A stretch of DNA of 64,000 nucleotides, taken from Annona cherimola. Its lineage: Eukaryota; Streptophyta; Magnoliopsida; Magnoliales; Annonaceae. A program made the position numbers and the translations under genes. Below, piece after piece: positions 12,954-23,866 of the stretch. Within the stretch, counting starts at the first letter, position 1; every line of letters begins with the position of its first letter. The DNA is taken from NCBI GenBank assembly GCA_030490835.1, contig CM059975.1, positions 30,040,133-30,104,132 on the forward strand, written 5' to 3'. A model generated the notes under the pieces. That model made no database searches. It was not told where the DNA came from and worked only from the letters and a program-made list of their open reading frames with translations.

Positions 12954-13799
12954 ATTTTTACATTTTGTGAGGCCCACTTGCCACATCTTTAGATAGGTTA
13001 ATTCAAAGCCCTCTTATCCCTTTAATGTGTTGGTACACTCATATCCAAGTAAATTATGCAATTATCCCATTTTCAAAATTTCAAATCCAAGCTCTTAAAT
13101 GAGCTACCTAGCTCTCTTAGGTTGGGCATCCACATGGCTTGCTTGGGAGGGCTTTCTTGGTAACCAAGTTACTCCCATTTATGTGCATTTACATGCCCTT
13201 GCTTCCTTAGCATAGCTAGGTTTTGACTTAGGAAATTAAACAAATCAAAAATCCATGTAGAGATCCCTTGGACGTCCCCTCCTTATGCCACATATGTGGC
13301 CTCCCATGGCTACTCCCTTAGCCATTTAATTCATGCATTTAACTTCTTAATTTTTCAAGGATTTTAACCCTTGACTTAATCCAAAAAATTTAGCTCAAAA
13401 TAGCTCCTTTTGACATCTCATATATGCCATTAAATAATGCATTTAATCCACTTGCTTTCACATAAATGCTATGGTACTCTAGAGTGCACAAAGTCAAAGC
13501 TATGCACCTTTTTATGATTAAGCATATTCTCATGGTAATTAGCTTAATCCAATCCTTCCATAACATATATTTCATAATTTTATTCAATCGTTTCAAGTTT
13601 CGTCTCAAACCGACTTTTCTACGTCAAATTATGATCTTTTAAAAATAACATTAGAGTGTGAGATTAAAAATAAATAATTTGTTGGAAATATGTGGAAAAC
13701 AAGCTAAATCAACAAATCAATTTGAGTAAGTCTTGGCTACTAACACGTTTGTGGAAATGTTTAAGGGATATACACTTGAAGAAAATAAAGCATGGAAGG

Positions 13800-14690
13800 C
13801 CAAGTCGTTCCCCAAGTCGACTCCAAGATCGACTTCAAAGAGCCAAATCCGTCCAGAGTTGAAACGGGAAGAAGAGCAGGTGAAGTCGCAGGCCAAGTCG
13901 ACTCCACTTGCGACTTGGGAAGCCAAGTCGCAAACGAAGTCGACTCCAGCATCGACTTCAGACGGGAAAAACCGTCCAGAGTTGAATTTGGGACAGAAGT
14001 ATACCGAAGTCGCAGTCGAAGTCGACTCCAGTTGCGACTTGGGCGAAGTCGCAGACGAAGTCGACCCCGAGTTCGACTTGATGTTCTTCAAAGTCCAAAA
14101 TGCAGATTCAAGCTCATTCCCAAGATCAACTTAAGATCTCTCAAGACCAAATCAAGGATACAAGCTCCTTATCAAAATCAAGTTTATCAAGTCCAAGGCA
14201 AAGATTCAAGCATGCTCCAAGATGAAGATATATTCAAGTTTTTCAAAGATTCACAAGGCTCAAGCTAATCCAAGAAGAATCAAAGTCAAGCTCTTCAAGA
14301 ATCACAAGATCTACAAGTATAAGGAGCCATTCTAGAATGAAAGCAACTAAAGAAAGAAAGCCAAACAAGATAGAAACAAATCAATGAGGATCAAAGCATA
14401 TTTTGCAAAGACCAAGTCAAGTCGCAACCCAAGTCGACTCCATGATCGACTTGAGTTGAAGTCTGAAGCCAAAGTCGACTCAAGACTCCGACTTGGAACC
14501 TGAAGAGGTGAAGTCGCACCCGAAGTCGACTTCACATGTGACTTGGGTCAAGTTGATACCCAAGTCGACCCGACCTGGAACTTGAAGTTGCGACAGAGAG
14601 GCGAAGTCGCACCCGAAGTCGACTCCATCTGCGACTTGGGCGAAGTCGCATCCGAAGTTGACTCCGCATGCGACTTGGGTCGCAACGGTC
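13800..14690 (+). repeat. GTCGAC/GTCGCA repeat array in the SIRE-type LTR
   Basis: Two dense blocks (about 13800-14090 and 14410-14690) repeat a quasi-palindromic unit of the form AAGTCGCA-NN-GAAGTCGACTCCA, then TGCGACTTGGG. Many copies of GTCGAC occur. Codon-length spacing keeps long frames open on both strands, which explains the apparent proteins of 97-158 residues here. The diverged LTR piece at 8285-9020 has the same array inverted. Confidence 0.8.
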
Positions 14691-14761
14691 GGATAATTTT
14701 CGAACGTTGGCGCATTAAATGCGCGCCACCTACCTTCTAACATTCGGATTCCCTCCAAAAT

Positions 14762-14770
14762 TATAAAAGG
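14762..14770 (+). promoter_or_regulatory. Putative TATA box of the SIRE-type LTR
   Basis: TATAAAAGG in the context AAATTATAAAAGGCATTC, about 1.08 kb into the LTR, in the element's own orientation and with about 670 bp to the LTR end. This placement fits the U3/R boundary of a copia LTR. Confidence 0.5.
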
Positions 14771-15086
14771 CATTCATGGTGGACGAGGGAAGTAGTTGAG
14801 AGTCATTGAATGAGCATAACTCCCATCCTTAAGAGCATTAAGTGATCAAGTCAACATTGAGAAGAAGAACTTCGCTTCTAAACTGCAAGAGCTCAACTAC
14901 TGATTCTTCAAAGCCATTACTACAAGTTCTTCTCTGCGCCAAATTGCCTCTACACAACTGTAAAGTGTAGTTTCTTTTATTGTTTCTTTTGTTGTATTGA
15001 ACTTGATCTAGCTTGGGTAGCTAAGATCAAGTGAAAGCAAAGTAGTGTGTGATTGGAGTGAGACTCGTCACCTACTTGTGCTGTGT

Positions 15087-15186
15087 TATATGCCCCCTAG
15101 AGCTGGAATCTAGAAGAGAGCAAGAGGCTCTGGTTGTATATGCCCCCTAGAGCTAGAATCTAGAAGAGAGTAGTGACTCTAATTGT
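15087..15186 (+). repeat. 50-bp tandem duplication in the SIRE-type LTR
   Basis: Two adjacent copies (15087-15136 and 15137-15186) both begin TATATGCCCCCTAGAGCT and contain GAATCTAGAAGAGAG. They differ at several positions in their last third. Confidence 0.8.
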
Positions 15187-16014
15187 ATTGGAAGAATACA
15201 ATAGTAGAACCCAAGTCACAAGGAGTGTGAGCTTGGAAGAGTGGAGTAGGGAGGTTGCCCGAACCACTATAAAAATCTTGTCTGCTTAATTTCTACTCTC
15301 TACATTACATTGTTTTCCATTTCGTTTCTTCATAAAGGGGAATAGATTAATTCGGGGTAAAGTTTCTGTTTAAGCTATAAATTTTTAAATACCCAATTCA
15401 CCCCTCCCCTCTTGGGTAATTGCCATTAACTCGGGACCAACATAATTATCATCTTAATCCCATCACATTTTCCTTAATCCGATCCACACATAAGGTTGAG
15501 CCCAAATTCATGAGCTTATTTTTCAAATTTCATCTCAATCTGCCTTAGAAGCGTCAAGTTATGAATTTTCTACATTTTATAACATAATTCCATAAATTTT
15601 TTTCTAATTTTTATTAATTAAATCATGAAAATTAAGATAAATATTCATGCCACATTAGCATTTTCTAATCCTCATTAAACCCCTTTAGTCATATTGACTC
15701 ACATTGAGCTATGGCGATTAGTCTTAATCATCATTCTTAATCATAACCTTAATTGCAAAATAACATTAAATCATCCAAATCATACATGAATCATACATAA
15801 TTCATGTTTACATGCCAAATGCACATATATGAGCCCTACTTGGGTCTGGGTATCACACAAATGGCATTCAATTCTCCATGATTACTTCATTGCACTTTAA
15901 CGTAACTTATTACCTTGTTTCATAAATATTGTTTCATGAAATCTAATGTAATGATTGGGTTTTCTCATATATTAACTTATCCAAGATTAGCAGTTGATCT
16001 ACCGTAAGCACATG

Positions 16015-16700
16015 GGAAGGATGACACATATTTTCTCAACATTCAAATGTGAAACATATTATGTACTGCAACCAATGAGGGTGGTAGTACTATTCAATAA
16101 ATTATTTTTCTGACTTTCCTTAAAACTTTATATGGTTCAATATAACGAAGAATAAACTTTCCCTTTTTTCCAAACCTAATCACCCGTTTCATAGGTGATA
16201 CTTTTACAAAATCTTTATCACCCATGGAAAATTTTAAATCTTACAGCTTTTGATCCGCATAACTTTTCTGTCTACTTTGGCAATAAGTAGTCTTTCCTTA
16301 ATTAGTTTCACTTTATCTGCAGTTTCTTGCACAATATCTAGCTCAATCATCCTTCTTTTTCCAACTTCATCCCAATTCAATAGTGTTCTGTGAGGCTTCC
16401 CATATAAAGTTCCGTATGGAGACATTTTAATGTTGGCTTAATAGCTATTATTACAAGCAAACTCTACCAAAGCAATATATTTAACCCAACCATTCCCAGA
16501 ATCTGTTATACATATCTTCAATATATCCTCAACTACTTGGTTTACTCGCTCAATCTGCCCATCTATTTGTGGACGGAATATTATGTGAAATTGTAATCTC
16601 GTTCCCATTAATTGATGTCAACTGCGCTAAAACTTGAAAGTAAATATAGTATCTTGATCAGAAATAATTGTCTTAGGAATCCATGCAATCGAACTATCTA
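16015..16700 (-). pseudogene. Gypsy integrase C-terminal part, broken
   Basis: Read on the minus strand this continues the integrase that breaks off at about 24071. In order: IVRLHG, then PKTIISDQDT (one base lost between them), MGTRLQFH, PQIDGQIERVNQVVEDILK, GWVKYIALVEFACNNSY, SPYGTLYGKP, and finally VHNMFHI followed by MLRKYV. These are the integrase core and C-terminal motifs of Ty3/gypsy elements. Several stops and frameshifts occur. No clear chromodomain follows. Confidence 0.85.
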
Positions 16701-17846
16701 TTTGATAATTGGTAATTAATAGTATATTTTGTGAGTATTTAATACTAATCTAATGTGTAATTATTTGAGTTTAATGTGAAATTTGCTTTAAAATGTGTAT
16801 TTACAAATATCGAGTGTTAAATATTGATTTCAAGTTATTTAAATAATTTTCGTGATCTTTTAGCTTAAAATTATATTTTTATTTGTTGTCATAAAATTAA
16901 ATGTGGTTGATATAAAAAATAATTGATTGCAATGGTTGGGTTTCAAATAAATTTATTAACCACTTGATCAATTAATAATTAAAAATAATTGTTTTATATA
17001 GGAAAAGAAATTTTGAGCAAGTAGGCCCCACAAGATCACGTCCAAAGGTTCCTAGGCAATTAACTACATGAAGAATTAACGGCTATTAAATCAACGTCCA
17101 GAAAATTCAGAAAATCTCCACCGCCGCAAGCATTGATCCAGCTCGTCCCAAGCATCCAGAAAATCCTGATGTTGTCCAAGTCATACACAAATCAGCAACC
17201 ATCCAGATCTGTTTATTCATAGTTGCATCCAGATTTTTCTATCTGTCCACTAATTCAGAAAATCCGAACCATCCAAGCTGTCCGTCCAAATCAGCCATTT
17301 GATCTCGGCCGTTCGATACTTTAGATGCATCCAAACCATTTAAGTTTTCAAGCAAAGCAAAGTATCTAGCTGTCACGGCCTAAATCAGTAAGATCCAAGA
17401 CCGTTCATAAGCTAATCAACTGTCCATTTATCCCATTCATATATCATGCATATCGTTTTTAGCCATCCAAAATATTGGTTTAAAATCCACCAAAAATCCA
17501 TAGCTCCAAGTCGTCAAAATTCCCTGCGGAAAAATTCAAAACCGAACCGATTAATCCACTGCCACTCAAAAATTCATACCACCCTAATTGTCCATCAAAA
17601 TTCATACACTCGACTCTAGCAGCTAGTACAGTTTGGCACGACAGAAATTGCGCATGAGATTAGTAACCTATTCAAGCACGGGTAAATTGCGCAAGCTAGC
17701 AATTGAAAATTGGGATTCTTTATATCTTTTTAAGAGTTTTAAAAGGATGCATGCCGAGGACCACAGGGTATTGGAGACAATGGAAATTACGGTAGAAAAT
17801 TTAAGAGAGAGAGAGAAAGGGTTTAAGACTTAATTTTTATCCATAG

Positions 17847-18032
17847 GGACTTCCAATTAATAAACTTTTCTTTCTTCTTTCCTTTTTAATTTTTATTATC
17901 TTGTTTAAGATAAACTTAAATTTGAATTTTATTTTGGACTTAAACATGCTTGACTTAGCTTTTAATCTAGTATTTAGGATGTATGATGTATACAAGGTAG
18001 CATGTTGTGTGATTTTGATTTATTTATGATGG
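17847..18032 (+). repeat. Partial unit of the 570-bp tandem array
   Basis: This matches the last ~185 bp of the unit found at 22348-23866 (GGACTTCCAA, then ATTATCTTGTTTAAGATAAA, then ATTTATTTATGATGG). It shows that the array was continuous before the 4.3-kb segment at 18033-22347 was inserted. Confidence 0.8.
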
Positions 18033-18559
18033 TGTTCCGGCCTCGAATTTTCCTCGATAAATGCTTAATTATTTCTCCACTAAAATTTTAAAGCATTAAA
18101 TTCTTTAACCAAGTCTGAAAAGTATATCACAAAAATATTTTGCATTGTGTTTCACACTCTAATTTTACATCTCTAACGAGAAAACTCTTGATTGAAAGAG
18201 CTGAATACAATAGTCTAAAAAATGATTATTTTATTGAAATGATAATGAAATGTGTAGAAGATTTTTCTATGATTTTACAAATGCACGAAAAATCGTATCT
18301 CACAAAAAGACAAAGATAAATGAGTACATTAATGTGTGGTACATTTCGCCCTGTCGACCAACGATGACTTGGTCCAGGAATAGTGAGAGGCCCGTCAGCT
18401 ACATTAGTGATCCTACAAAGCAAGCTAAGTGCGCTCTCGGCTTTTGGGTTTCCACAGCAGACTAGCGTCTCCCGCTTTCAGCTTAATAAGCCAGTGTGTC
18501 CCGCATTCCATCTCTGGATTGAAAAATTGAGTGGTTTTACTAAGAATTGGATTTAACCG

Positions 18560-18850
18560 AATTTGAAAACATGTTTGAGTCAACTTGGACCAACTGAAGG
18601 GGTTTAGGCTCAACTAGGCCTGTCGAAAAGAGTCTAGGCCTAAATGGGCTTGACTTAACCAATTTGGGCCTGAGTGGGCTTATTGGAGGGTTTTGGTTCA
18701 TATGGGTTTATTGAAAAGTTTTGACCTCAACTGGGCCTATTGAAGACTTTTGGGCCGAAATGAGTTGGTTGAGGAGTTTTTGGGCCTACCTAGGCCTATT
18801 TTGAGAGTTACGTGCCCAAATAAGTTTATGAGAAGCGAAATTGGGCCCAA
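18560..18850 (+). repeat. Degenerate ~37-bp minisatellite
   Basis: About seven diverged copies of a unit of the form TGGGCCT-N-TGGGCTTATTGAAGAGTTT. Such GGGCC-rich arrays are common in plant LTR retrotransposons, but I cannot tie this one to a specific element. Confidence 0.6.
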
Positions 18851-19297
18851 GTGATATGGATAAAAACTACCTGCCTTAACTTTCATATTTGAACTGTGTA
18901 GAATTTACACGCGTACAAATCGCAATGGATTTATAAATTCCCAATCTTGAGTAAAGAAGATAGTTTTCATAGTTTTTCCATACAAAACAACTTTTCCTTC
19001 CTTTTTGAATTTGCATGTGCACAAGTTGTTATCATTTAACAAGCTCGACGAATCACACGTATTCCTCGAGGGAGGGTAAAGTGTCAGCAGTAGGTCTGTT
19101 ACAAAAACTCTCTAGCTATAACAATAGTGGGATCTATTTAAATCCATCACGATTTGATTGCTCAAATCATGAAAACAAGGGGGATTTGACGACTCTATTC
19201 CAGCAACGCAGCAAGTTGACATAGTAGCCTTACTCGGACATCAAGGTTCGAGTTGAGTAAAAAACAAAAGTGATTTTTTTAATAGGAGAAAAAAATT

Positions 19298-19453
19298 ACT
19301 TAGCCCCGTGTATGAATTCAACCCACCACCTGGGAAATATCTACTTGGGATAAAGTGGTTTTTGAAAATAATTTTCTTGAAAAGAGGAGGAAAATACTTA
19401 ACCCCGTGTATCCTTTCAACTCACCACCTGGGGAGTATCTACTTGGGGAAAAG
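19298..19453 (+). repeat. Direct repeat of ~57 bp, two copies
   Basis: Copies at 19298-19352 and 19397-19453 share CCCCGTGTAT, CACCACCTGGG and TATCTACTTGGG, with about 85% identity by eye. No function is suggested. Confidence 0.7.
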
Positions 19454-19454
19454 T

Positions 19455-19735
19455 ATATGTATGTATATATTTTTTCATAGAAAATTATATATATATATTT
19501 TTTAAAGTCCTTTAAGATATAGATTTTTTAGAAAATAATATATACATATTTTTGGAGACCTTTAATATATATATATTTTTCAGAAAATAATATATATTTT
19601 TGGAGGCCTTTAATATATATGTATTTTAGAAAATAATATATATTTTTGGAAGCCTATAAGATACACATATTTATTTTAGAGAATAATATATATTTTTTAA
19701 AGCCTTTAAGATATATATATTTATTTTAAAGAATA
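19455..19735 (+). repeat. AT-rich ~47-bp minisatellite
   Basis: Five to six diverged copies of AGAAAATAATATATATTTTTGGAGGCCTTTAATATATAT-type units (written here as a composite of shorter blocks: AGAAAATAATATATA, TTTTTGGAGGCC, TTTAATATATAT). Confidence 0.7.
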
Positions 19736-19769
19736 ATGCTCAAAGAAGGTTTAAAAAAATTTGAGAACT

Positions 19770-20575
19770 CATGTTCTCTAGGAGGAAGAACTGGAGTGCT
19801 TATCTCGAGGCTGTGAAGTTGTTCCTAAATGGGAGACCCAAAGGTCGTTGGATGAGGCTGTTCTGCGGGTTAAGTTGCAGCTTTGGGTGCCAAGAAAATA
19901 TTCCGCGGAACTAATCCTAGAGAACTATTTTCGCGAAACTTCAGTTTCGTTGGCGTTTCTGTTGCCTGACCCGCAAGCAATTTACGCTACGAGTTGACTC
20001 CATATAGAGTTTGGGAGATTGATTCCGTGTGAGAGGATAGAGCTTGGGTGCGGGCTCGTTCCCACCCAATCTTGAGTTCTATTGCTGACATGACTCGAGT
20101 GCCAAGGAATCCCTCCCACAAAACTCGATTTTGCGGGTACGTTACATAGCTTGAATAGCAAGAGATCGTCCCACATGGTTTGCTTGCGTTTCTTGTCCGT
20201 GGAACTCATCAGACGGGCTACATGTTTTCATCATCGCGTACTTCTATTGGTTCTTTCCTTCGTGCTTGGAGTGTGATTTCTGCCACAAACATGTTACTGC
20301 TTTTATCTGGATGGTTGTTGCATATTTTCTTTTTTCTCGTCGCCATCAACAACTGGCCTCGCTGCAGTTCTTGTTGCCATGTTGGAGACTCAAGCCTTAC
20401 AGCCGTTTGCTTTTTCGAGAATCAAATCATCTTCTCTCCTGAGCCTTTTCTTATCCGTCAGGTTTGCATGGATACTACCCTGCCATGGTAGCAGTTTCGG
20501 CCAAAGGTGGTTCGAGTGCTGGGATCTTCCGTCAAGCTTCAAAATGCATCCAGTGCGTCCACCTCCATCTGTCTG
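19770..20575. other. GC-balanced segment of unknown origin
   Basis: Unlike its surroundings this stretch is not AT-rich and could be a third captured host fragment. Short open frames exist on both strands (for example 20379-20618 plus), but none matches a family I recognise and none has a plausible start, end or splice pattern. No function is proposed. Confidence 0.35.
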
Positions 20576-20613
20576 TTTTTTTTTTAAATGGTCGGGCCTA
20601 CTGGAAAGCCCGA

Positions 20614-21748
20614 TTTGAGTTCATGCTTCAGTTCCTGCCGCACCCACTCCATCAAGGATCGCTCAGTCTCTGTTGGCACCAGAGGGCCAAATCCCACAGT
20701 GTCCCCATCCATACCCCCATCATATAAATTGGTGTCACTGTCTACTTGATCATTATCATTATCTGACATAGTAGCCTCTGTTCTTTCACCTAGAGAGACA
20801 CCTGTTAGACTTTGTAAAGATTGTTCAAGCTCCCAGTATGCCATCGCAGCTTCCATTGCATGGACACGGACATGTTGCTGCAGTTGTTCCTTGAACGAGT
20901 AGTGTAAAAGAACATAATGCGTCATGAACTGATCGAGTTCCTTCTTATCACCAACAACCAATTGATTCCCATTGTCGAGAACCGAATACTTGGCGACAAC
21001 GTGCTGTGACTGCTGCAGCTGCGCTCGATCGTCGGCAGCTGATCCACAGGCGTCGCGATCCTCAAGCACGCCACATGGGCCAACAACAGCTCCTCATACA
21101 ATGGGTGCGCCCGTATCTCTGCCTTGTACTTGGCGTTCTGCCAAGGCGAAGCCATCCCCTCTGGTCACCGCGATGGCGTCCCCACTCTCGGCCAGCTCGC
21201 TGCTATTCACCGCCTGGCTCTGTCCCGTTCCTCCGCCGCCGCCACCGTTGTTCAAGTTGGCAGATCCGTGAGACATCGCCTCGGCGATCATCGAGTTACT
21301 TGAAATCGGAACGTCTTCGGCGGGCCCGCAGCTGACAACATCGCTGGCGTTCCGCTGCAACATCGGTCACGGGAGCCAGTGGCCTCCGCCACCCCTGCTG
21401 TTGCTTCCCCCGCCTTCGGCGGAATCCGAAGTTGTTTGGAGGTGAAGAAAACTTCCGTCAGCGGCGAAGTTCTGCTGGCGGAGAATTGCAGCCATGTGGG
21501 GCCGCCCCCGCCGCTGACGAGGTCATGCTGCTGCGAAAATTTCGCACTTATCGATTCAATCAGCAAGCGGTGGAGATCTTTCCATTCCTTCCCCACGGCC
21601 ACGGCTGCTGCGTCCGATGTGGGCTGCGAAAATTGGTCTGGGATGATGTCGCGGAGCACGGAAGGAGAATTCTCGGCCAAATGGTCTGGTGGTCTATGAA
21701 ATGCAGGAGCGCTATTTCGTTTGTAAGGTGGTTATGGTGGTACGCCAT
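20614..21748 (-). pseudogene. Class II KNOX (KNAT3-like) fragment, broken
   Basis: Read right to left, the peptide starts MAYHHNHLTNEIALLHF (21748), like KNAT3-type N-termini. It then gives AENSPSVLRDIIPDQFSQ, MLQRNASDV (21363), the KNOX1 domain [18 protein letters not shown] and [15 protein letters not shown] (about 21142-21030), then [10 protein letters not shown], and the KNOX2 domain [19 protein letters not shown]. The ELK start [10 protein letters not shown] ends near 20614. Homology passes through three frames, so it is broken. The ELK remainder and homeodomain are missing. KNOX1 and KNOX2 are joined without an intron, and a run of ten A (minus; 20576-20585) follows soon after the break, as in a processed copy. 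KNOX proteins are TALE homeodomain regulators of development. Confidence 0.8.
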
Positions 21749-21884
21749 TTCCGTCAGACCGACGGTCTCGCAGCAATGATGATGATAGCAACGTCGATAA
21801 TGGTGGTCTCCACATCCTTTCTCCTTCCAAGGCCGAGAAGGGACAGCAACCAAGGACGACATATCCTTGCCTGCGGGCCAATCT

Positions 21885-22276
21885 CCCTACAACAAAGTCG
21901 ATGTCTATGTCGAGGACAGAACAGATTCAACATCTTATGCGGTTAAGAATGCTCGAGAAGAGAAGTTCAAGTTTGAATTAATAGCCTCCCCTTCGGCCAA
22001 GTCCTCACCAGAAAGGGATGTTGGGGCTCTAGGTTTCCAGAAAGATTTGAAGTCTTCTACCCCGGGAGCCGATCACGGAGGCTGAGCTCCAGAAGCAGAT
22101 ACCAAAGGAGAGGAATCTCGATCCGCAGCTCGACGGAGATAATACGCTGGACAGAGACGCCGTCAGCAGCATAAGTAGCAAGCAGCACGTTTTGAAGCAG
22201 TAGCAGCAATCCAAAACCACAAAAATTGAACCGAAGGCCGAGAAAGCTGCACAACCTACTTCCTTACCGTTGGTGC
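21885..22276 (+). pseudogene. TIME FOR COFFEE-like fragment, broken
   Basis: The plus strand encodes AREEKFKFELIASPSAKSSP followed by ERD (about 21952-22020). This resembles the REEKF(K/Q)xDLMAxPPxxSSPERD block of plant TIME FOR COFFEE proteins, nuclear circadian-clock regulators. Farther on, KQHVLKQ, a stop, then QQSKTTKIEPKAEKAAQPTS and LPL (about 22183-22276) resemble the later Gln/Lys-rich KAEKxAQxxSLPLP block. The distance between blocks is much shorter than in the full protein, and stops and frame changes occur between them. The assignment is from memory of the family and should be tested; the fragment is non-functional either way. Confidence 0.6.
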
Positions 22277-22347
22277 GAATTATCAGCCATTTGCAATGTA
22301 ATTTCGTGATCTTGTAGTGGGCCTATGGTTCGTATTGTGTCCCGTCA

Positions 22348-23866
22348 GATGTATAATATTGTTAATTTAATATCTTGTGATTTAATGCTTACCCGGTCTT
22401 TGAGATCCTACATTGACAATGATTTTATATATATTAGGTGATAGAACCGATATATGGAAGTCTAATATGCGATCATCAAGATATTAAATTAGAAAATCTA
22501 AAACCATGAGAATAGGCATGACGACCTTGAGAAATTCGCGAACGGCCACAAAATTTAATGAATCCTAATTTACTTAATCTCATGAGGATATATAGTTAAG
22601 AATAAATTATGATTATGCCTTGTAGATTTTGAGATAAAGTGTAATGATAAACTAGGGTTTATTTTCTTTTAACAAATAATATTTAGATTAAATAATCATA
22701 TCATTACCCGTTATAAAAGACGCAAGTGAAACCATCAGGACTTCCAACTAATAAACTTTCTTTCTTATTTCCTTTTTAATTTTTATTATCTTGTTTAAGA
22801 TAAATTTAAAATCGAATTTTATTTTGGACTTAAACATGCTTGGCTTAGCTCTTAATCTAGGGTTGAGGATGTATGATGTGTACAAGGAATCATGTTGTGT
22901 GATTTTGATTTATTTATGATGAATAATATCATTAATTTAATATCTTATGATTTAATGTTTGCCTAATGTTTGGGATCCCACATGGACAATGATTTTATAT
23001 ATATTAGGTGATAGAACCGAGATGTGGAAGTTTAATATGCGATAATCAAGATATTAAATTAGAAAATCTAAAACCATGAGAATAGGCATGATGACCCTGA
23101 AAAATCCGTGAACGGCCACAGAATTTAGTGAATCCTAATTTACTTAATCTCATGAGAATATGTAGTTAAGAATAAATTATGATTATGCCTTGTAGATTTT
23201 GAGATAAGGTGTAAGGATAAACTAGGATTTATTTTCTTTTAACAAAAAAATCTATATTAAATAATCATATCATTACCCGTCATAAAAGACGCATGTGAAA
23301 CCATCGAGACTTCCAACTAATAAATTTTCTTTCTTCTTTCCTTTTTAATTTTTATTATCTTGTTTAAGATAAATTTGAATTTGAATTTTATTTTGGACTT
23401 AAACATGCTTGGCTTAGCTCTTAATCTAGGGTTTAGGATGTATGATGTGTACAAGGTAGCATGTTGTATGATTTTGATTTATTTATGATGGATAATATTG
23501 TTAATTTAATATCTTGTGGTTTAATATTGCCTAGTGTTTGGGATCCCACATTGACAATGATTTTATATATATTAGGTGATAGAACCGATATGTGGAAGTC
23601 TAATATGAGATAATCAAAATACTAAATTAGAAATCTAAACCATGAGAATAGGCATGACGACCTTGAGAAATTTGCGAACAACCACAGAATTTAATTAATC
23701 CTAATTTACTTAATCTCATGAGAATATGTAGTTAAGAATAAATTATGATTATGCCTTGTAGATTTTGAGATAAGGTGTAACGATAAACTAGGGTTTATTT
23801 TCTTTTAACAAATAATATCTAGATTAAATAATCATATCATTACCTGTTATAAAAGACGCATGTCAA
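22348..23866 (+). repeat. 570-bp tandem array (about 2.7 units)
   Basis: Units start at 22348, 22918 and 23487, each with GATG followed after one to three bases by ATAAT, then TTAATTTAATATCTT. Units are 570 and 569 bp; the third is cut after about 380 bp (TTATAAAAGACGCATGT). By eye identity is around 90%, so the array is fairly young. Long tandem repeats of this kind occur in the 3' untranslated parts of Tat-lineage gypsy elements, but that link is inference. Confidence 0.85.

Larger units (their letters stand above)
13680..15442 (+). mobile_element. SIRE/Maximus-type Ty1/copia solo LTR (1763 bp)
   Basis: The LTR begins TGTTGGAAATATGTGG and ends CTCGGGACCAACA. It is flanked by a perfect 5-bp target duplication TAATT (13675-13679 and 15443-15447). 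The 3' end has the AATTCACCCCTCCCCTCTTGGGT block typical of SIRE/Maximus LTRs. No primer-binding site or internal region follows, so this is a solo LTR left by recombination between two LTRs. It is inserted in the larger gypsy-type LTR and is younger than it. Open reading frames inside come from a repeat array and are not genes. Confidence 0.85.
9712..15857 (-). mobile_element. Probable gypsy-type solo LTR, interrupted by a SIRE LTR
   Basis: Read on the minus strand it starts TGTGATACCCAGACCC (15857) and ends GGTTGGGGCTCCACA (9712), a TG...CA pair. Flanking 5-mers are CAAGT (9707-9711) and CAAAT (15858-15862), a target duplication with one mismatch. Without the nested element the LTR is about 4.4 kb. 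A TATAAAG at about 12947-12953 (minus), followed by a purine-rich leader and a splice-donor-like CAAGTAAGTATAC near 12740, suggests the LTR promoter. Alternatively it could be the 3' LTR of the gypsy pol remnant just to its right; the near-match of the flanks argues for a solo LTR. Confidence 0.6.
18033..22347. mobile_element. 4.3-kb insertion carrying fragments of two host genes
   Basis: The segment lies between two parts of one tandem array. Its edges read TGTTCCGGCC... and ...GTGTCCCGTCA, so TG...CA, flanked by GATGG (18028-18032) and GATGT (22348-22352), a 4/5 match. It contains minisatellites (18.5-19.7 kb), an unexplained GC-balanced stretch (19770-20575), a KNOX fragment (minus) and a TIME FOR COFFEE-like fragment (plus). 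I find no matching LTR pair and no terminal inverted repeats, so the element class is unresolved. Gene capture by a mobile element is the simplest reading. Confidence 0.6.

Noticed and set aside
12780..12992. 70-residue plus-strand open frame with a Ser/Phe-rich start
   Set aside because: It is the reverse complement of the A/G-rich leader of the gypsy-type LTR, downstream of its minus-strand TATA box.
13733..14268. Overlapping open frames of 97-158 residues on both strands
   Set aside because: They are produced by codon-length GTCGAC/GTCGCA repeats in the SIRE-type LTR and show no protein family; both strands are open equally.
20180..20618. Overlapping plus-strand open frames as a coding gene
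   Set aside because: No recognisable motif, no clear start, and the frames overlap in all three phases; kept only as an unexplained segment.
18079..22318. CACTA-type transposon with ends CACTAAAATT and TAGTG
   Set aside because: The right end (CACTACAAGATCACG when inverted) is suggestive, but the left end matches it for only a few bases and the 3-bp flanks differ (CTC against GGC).
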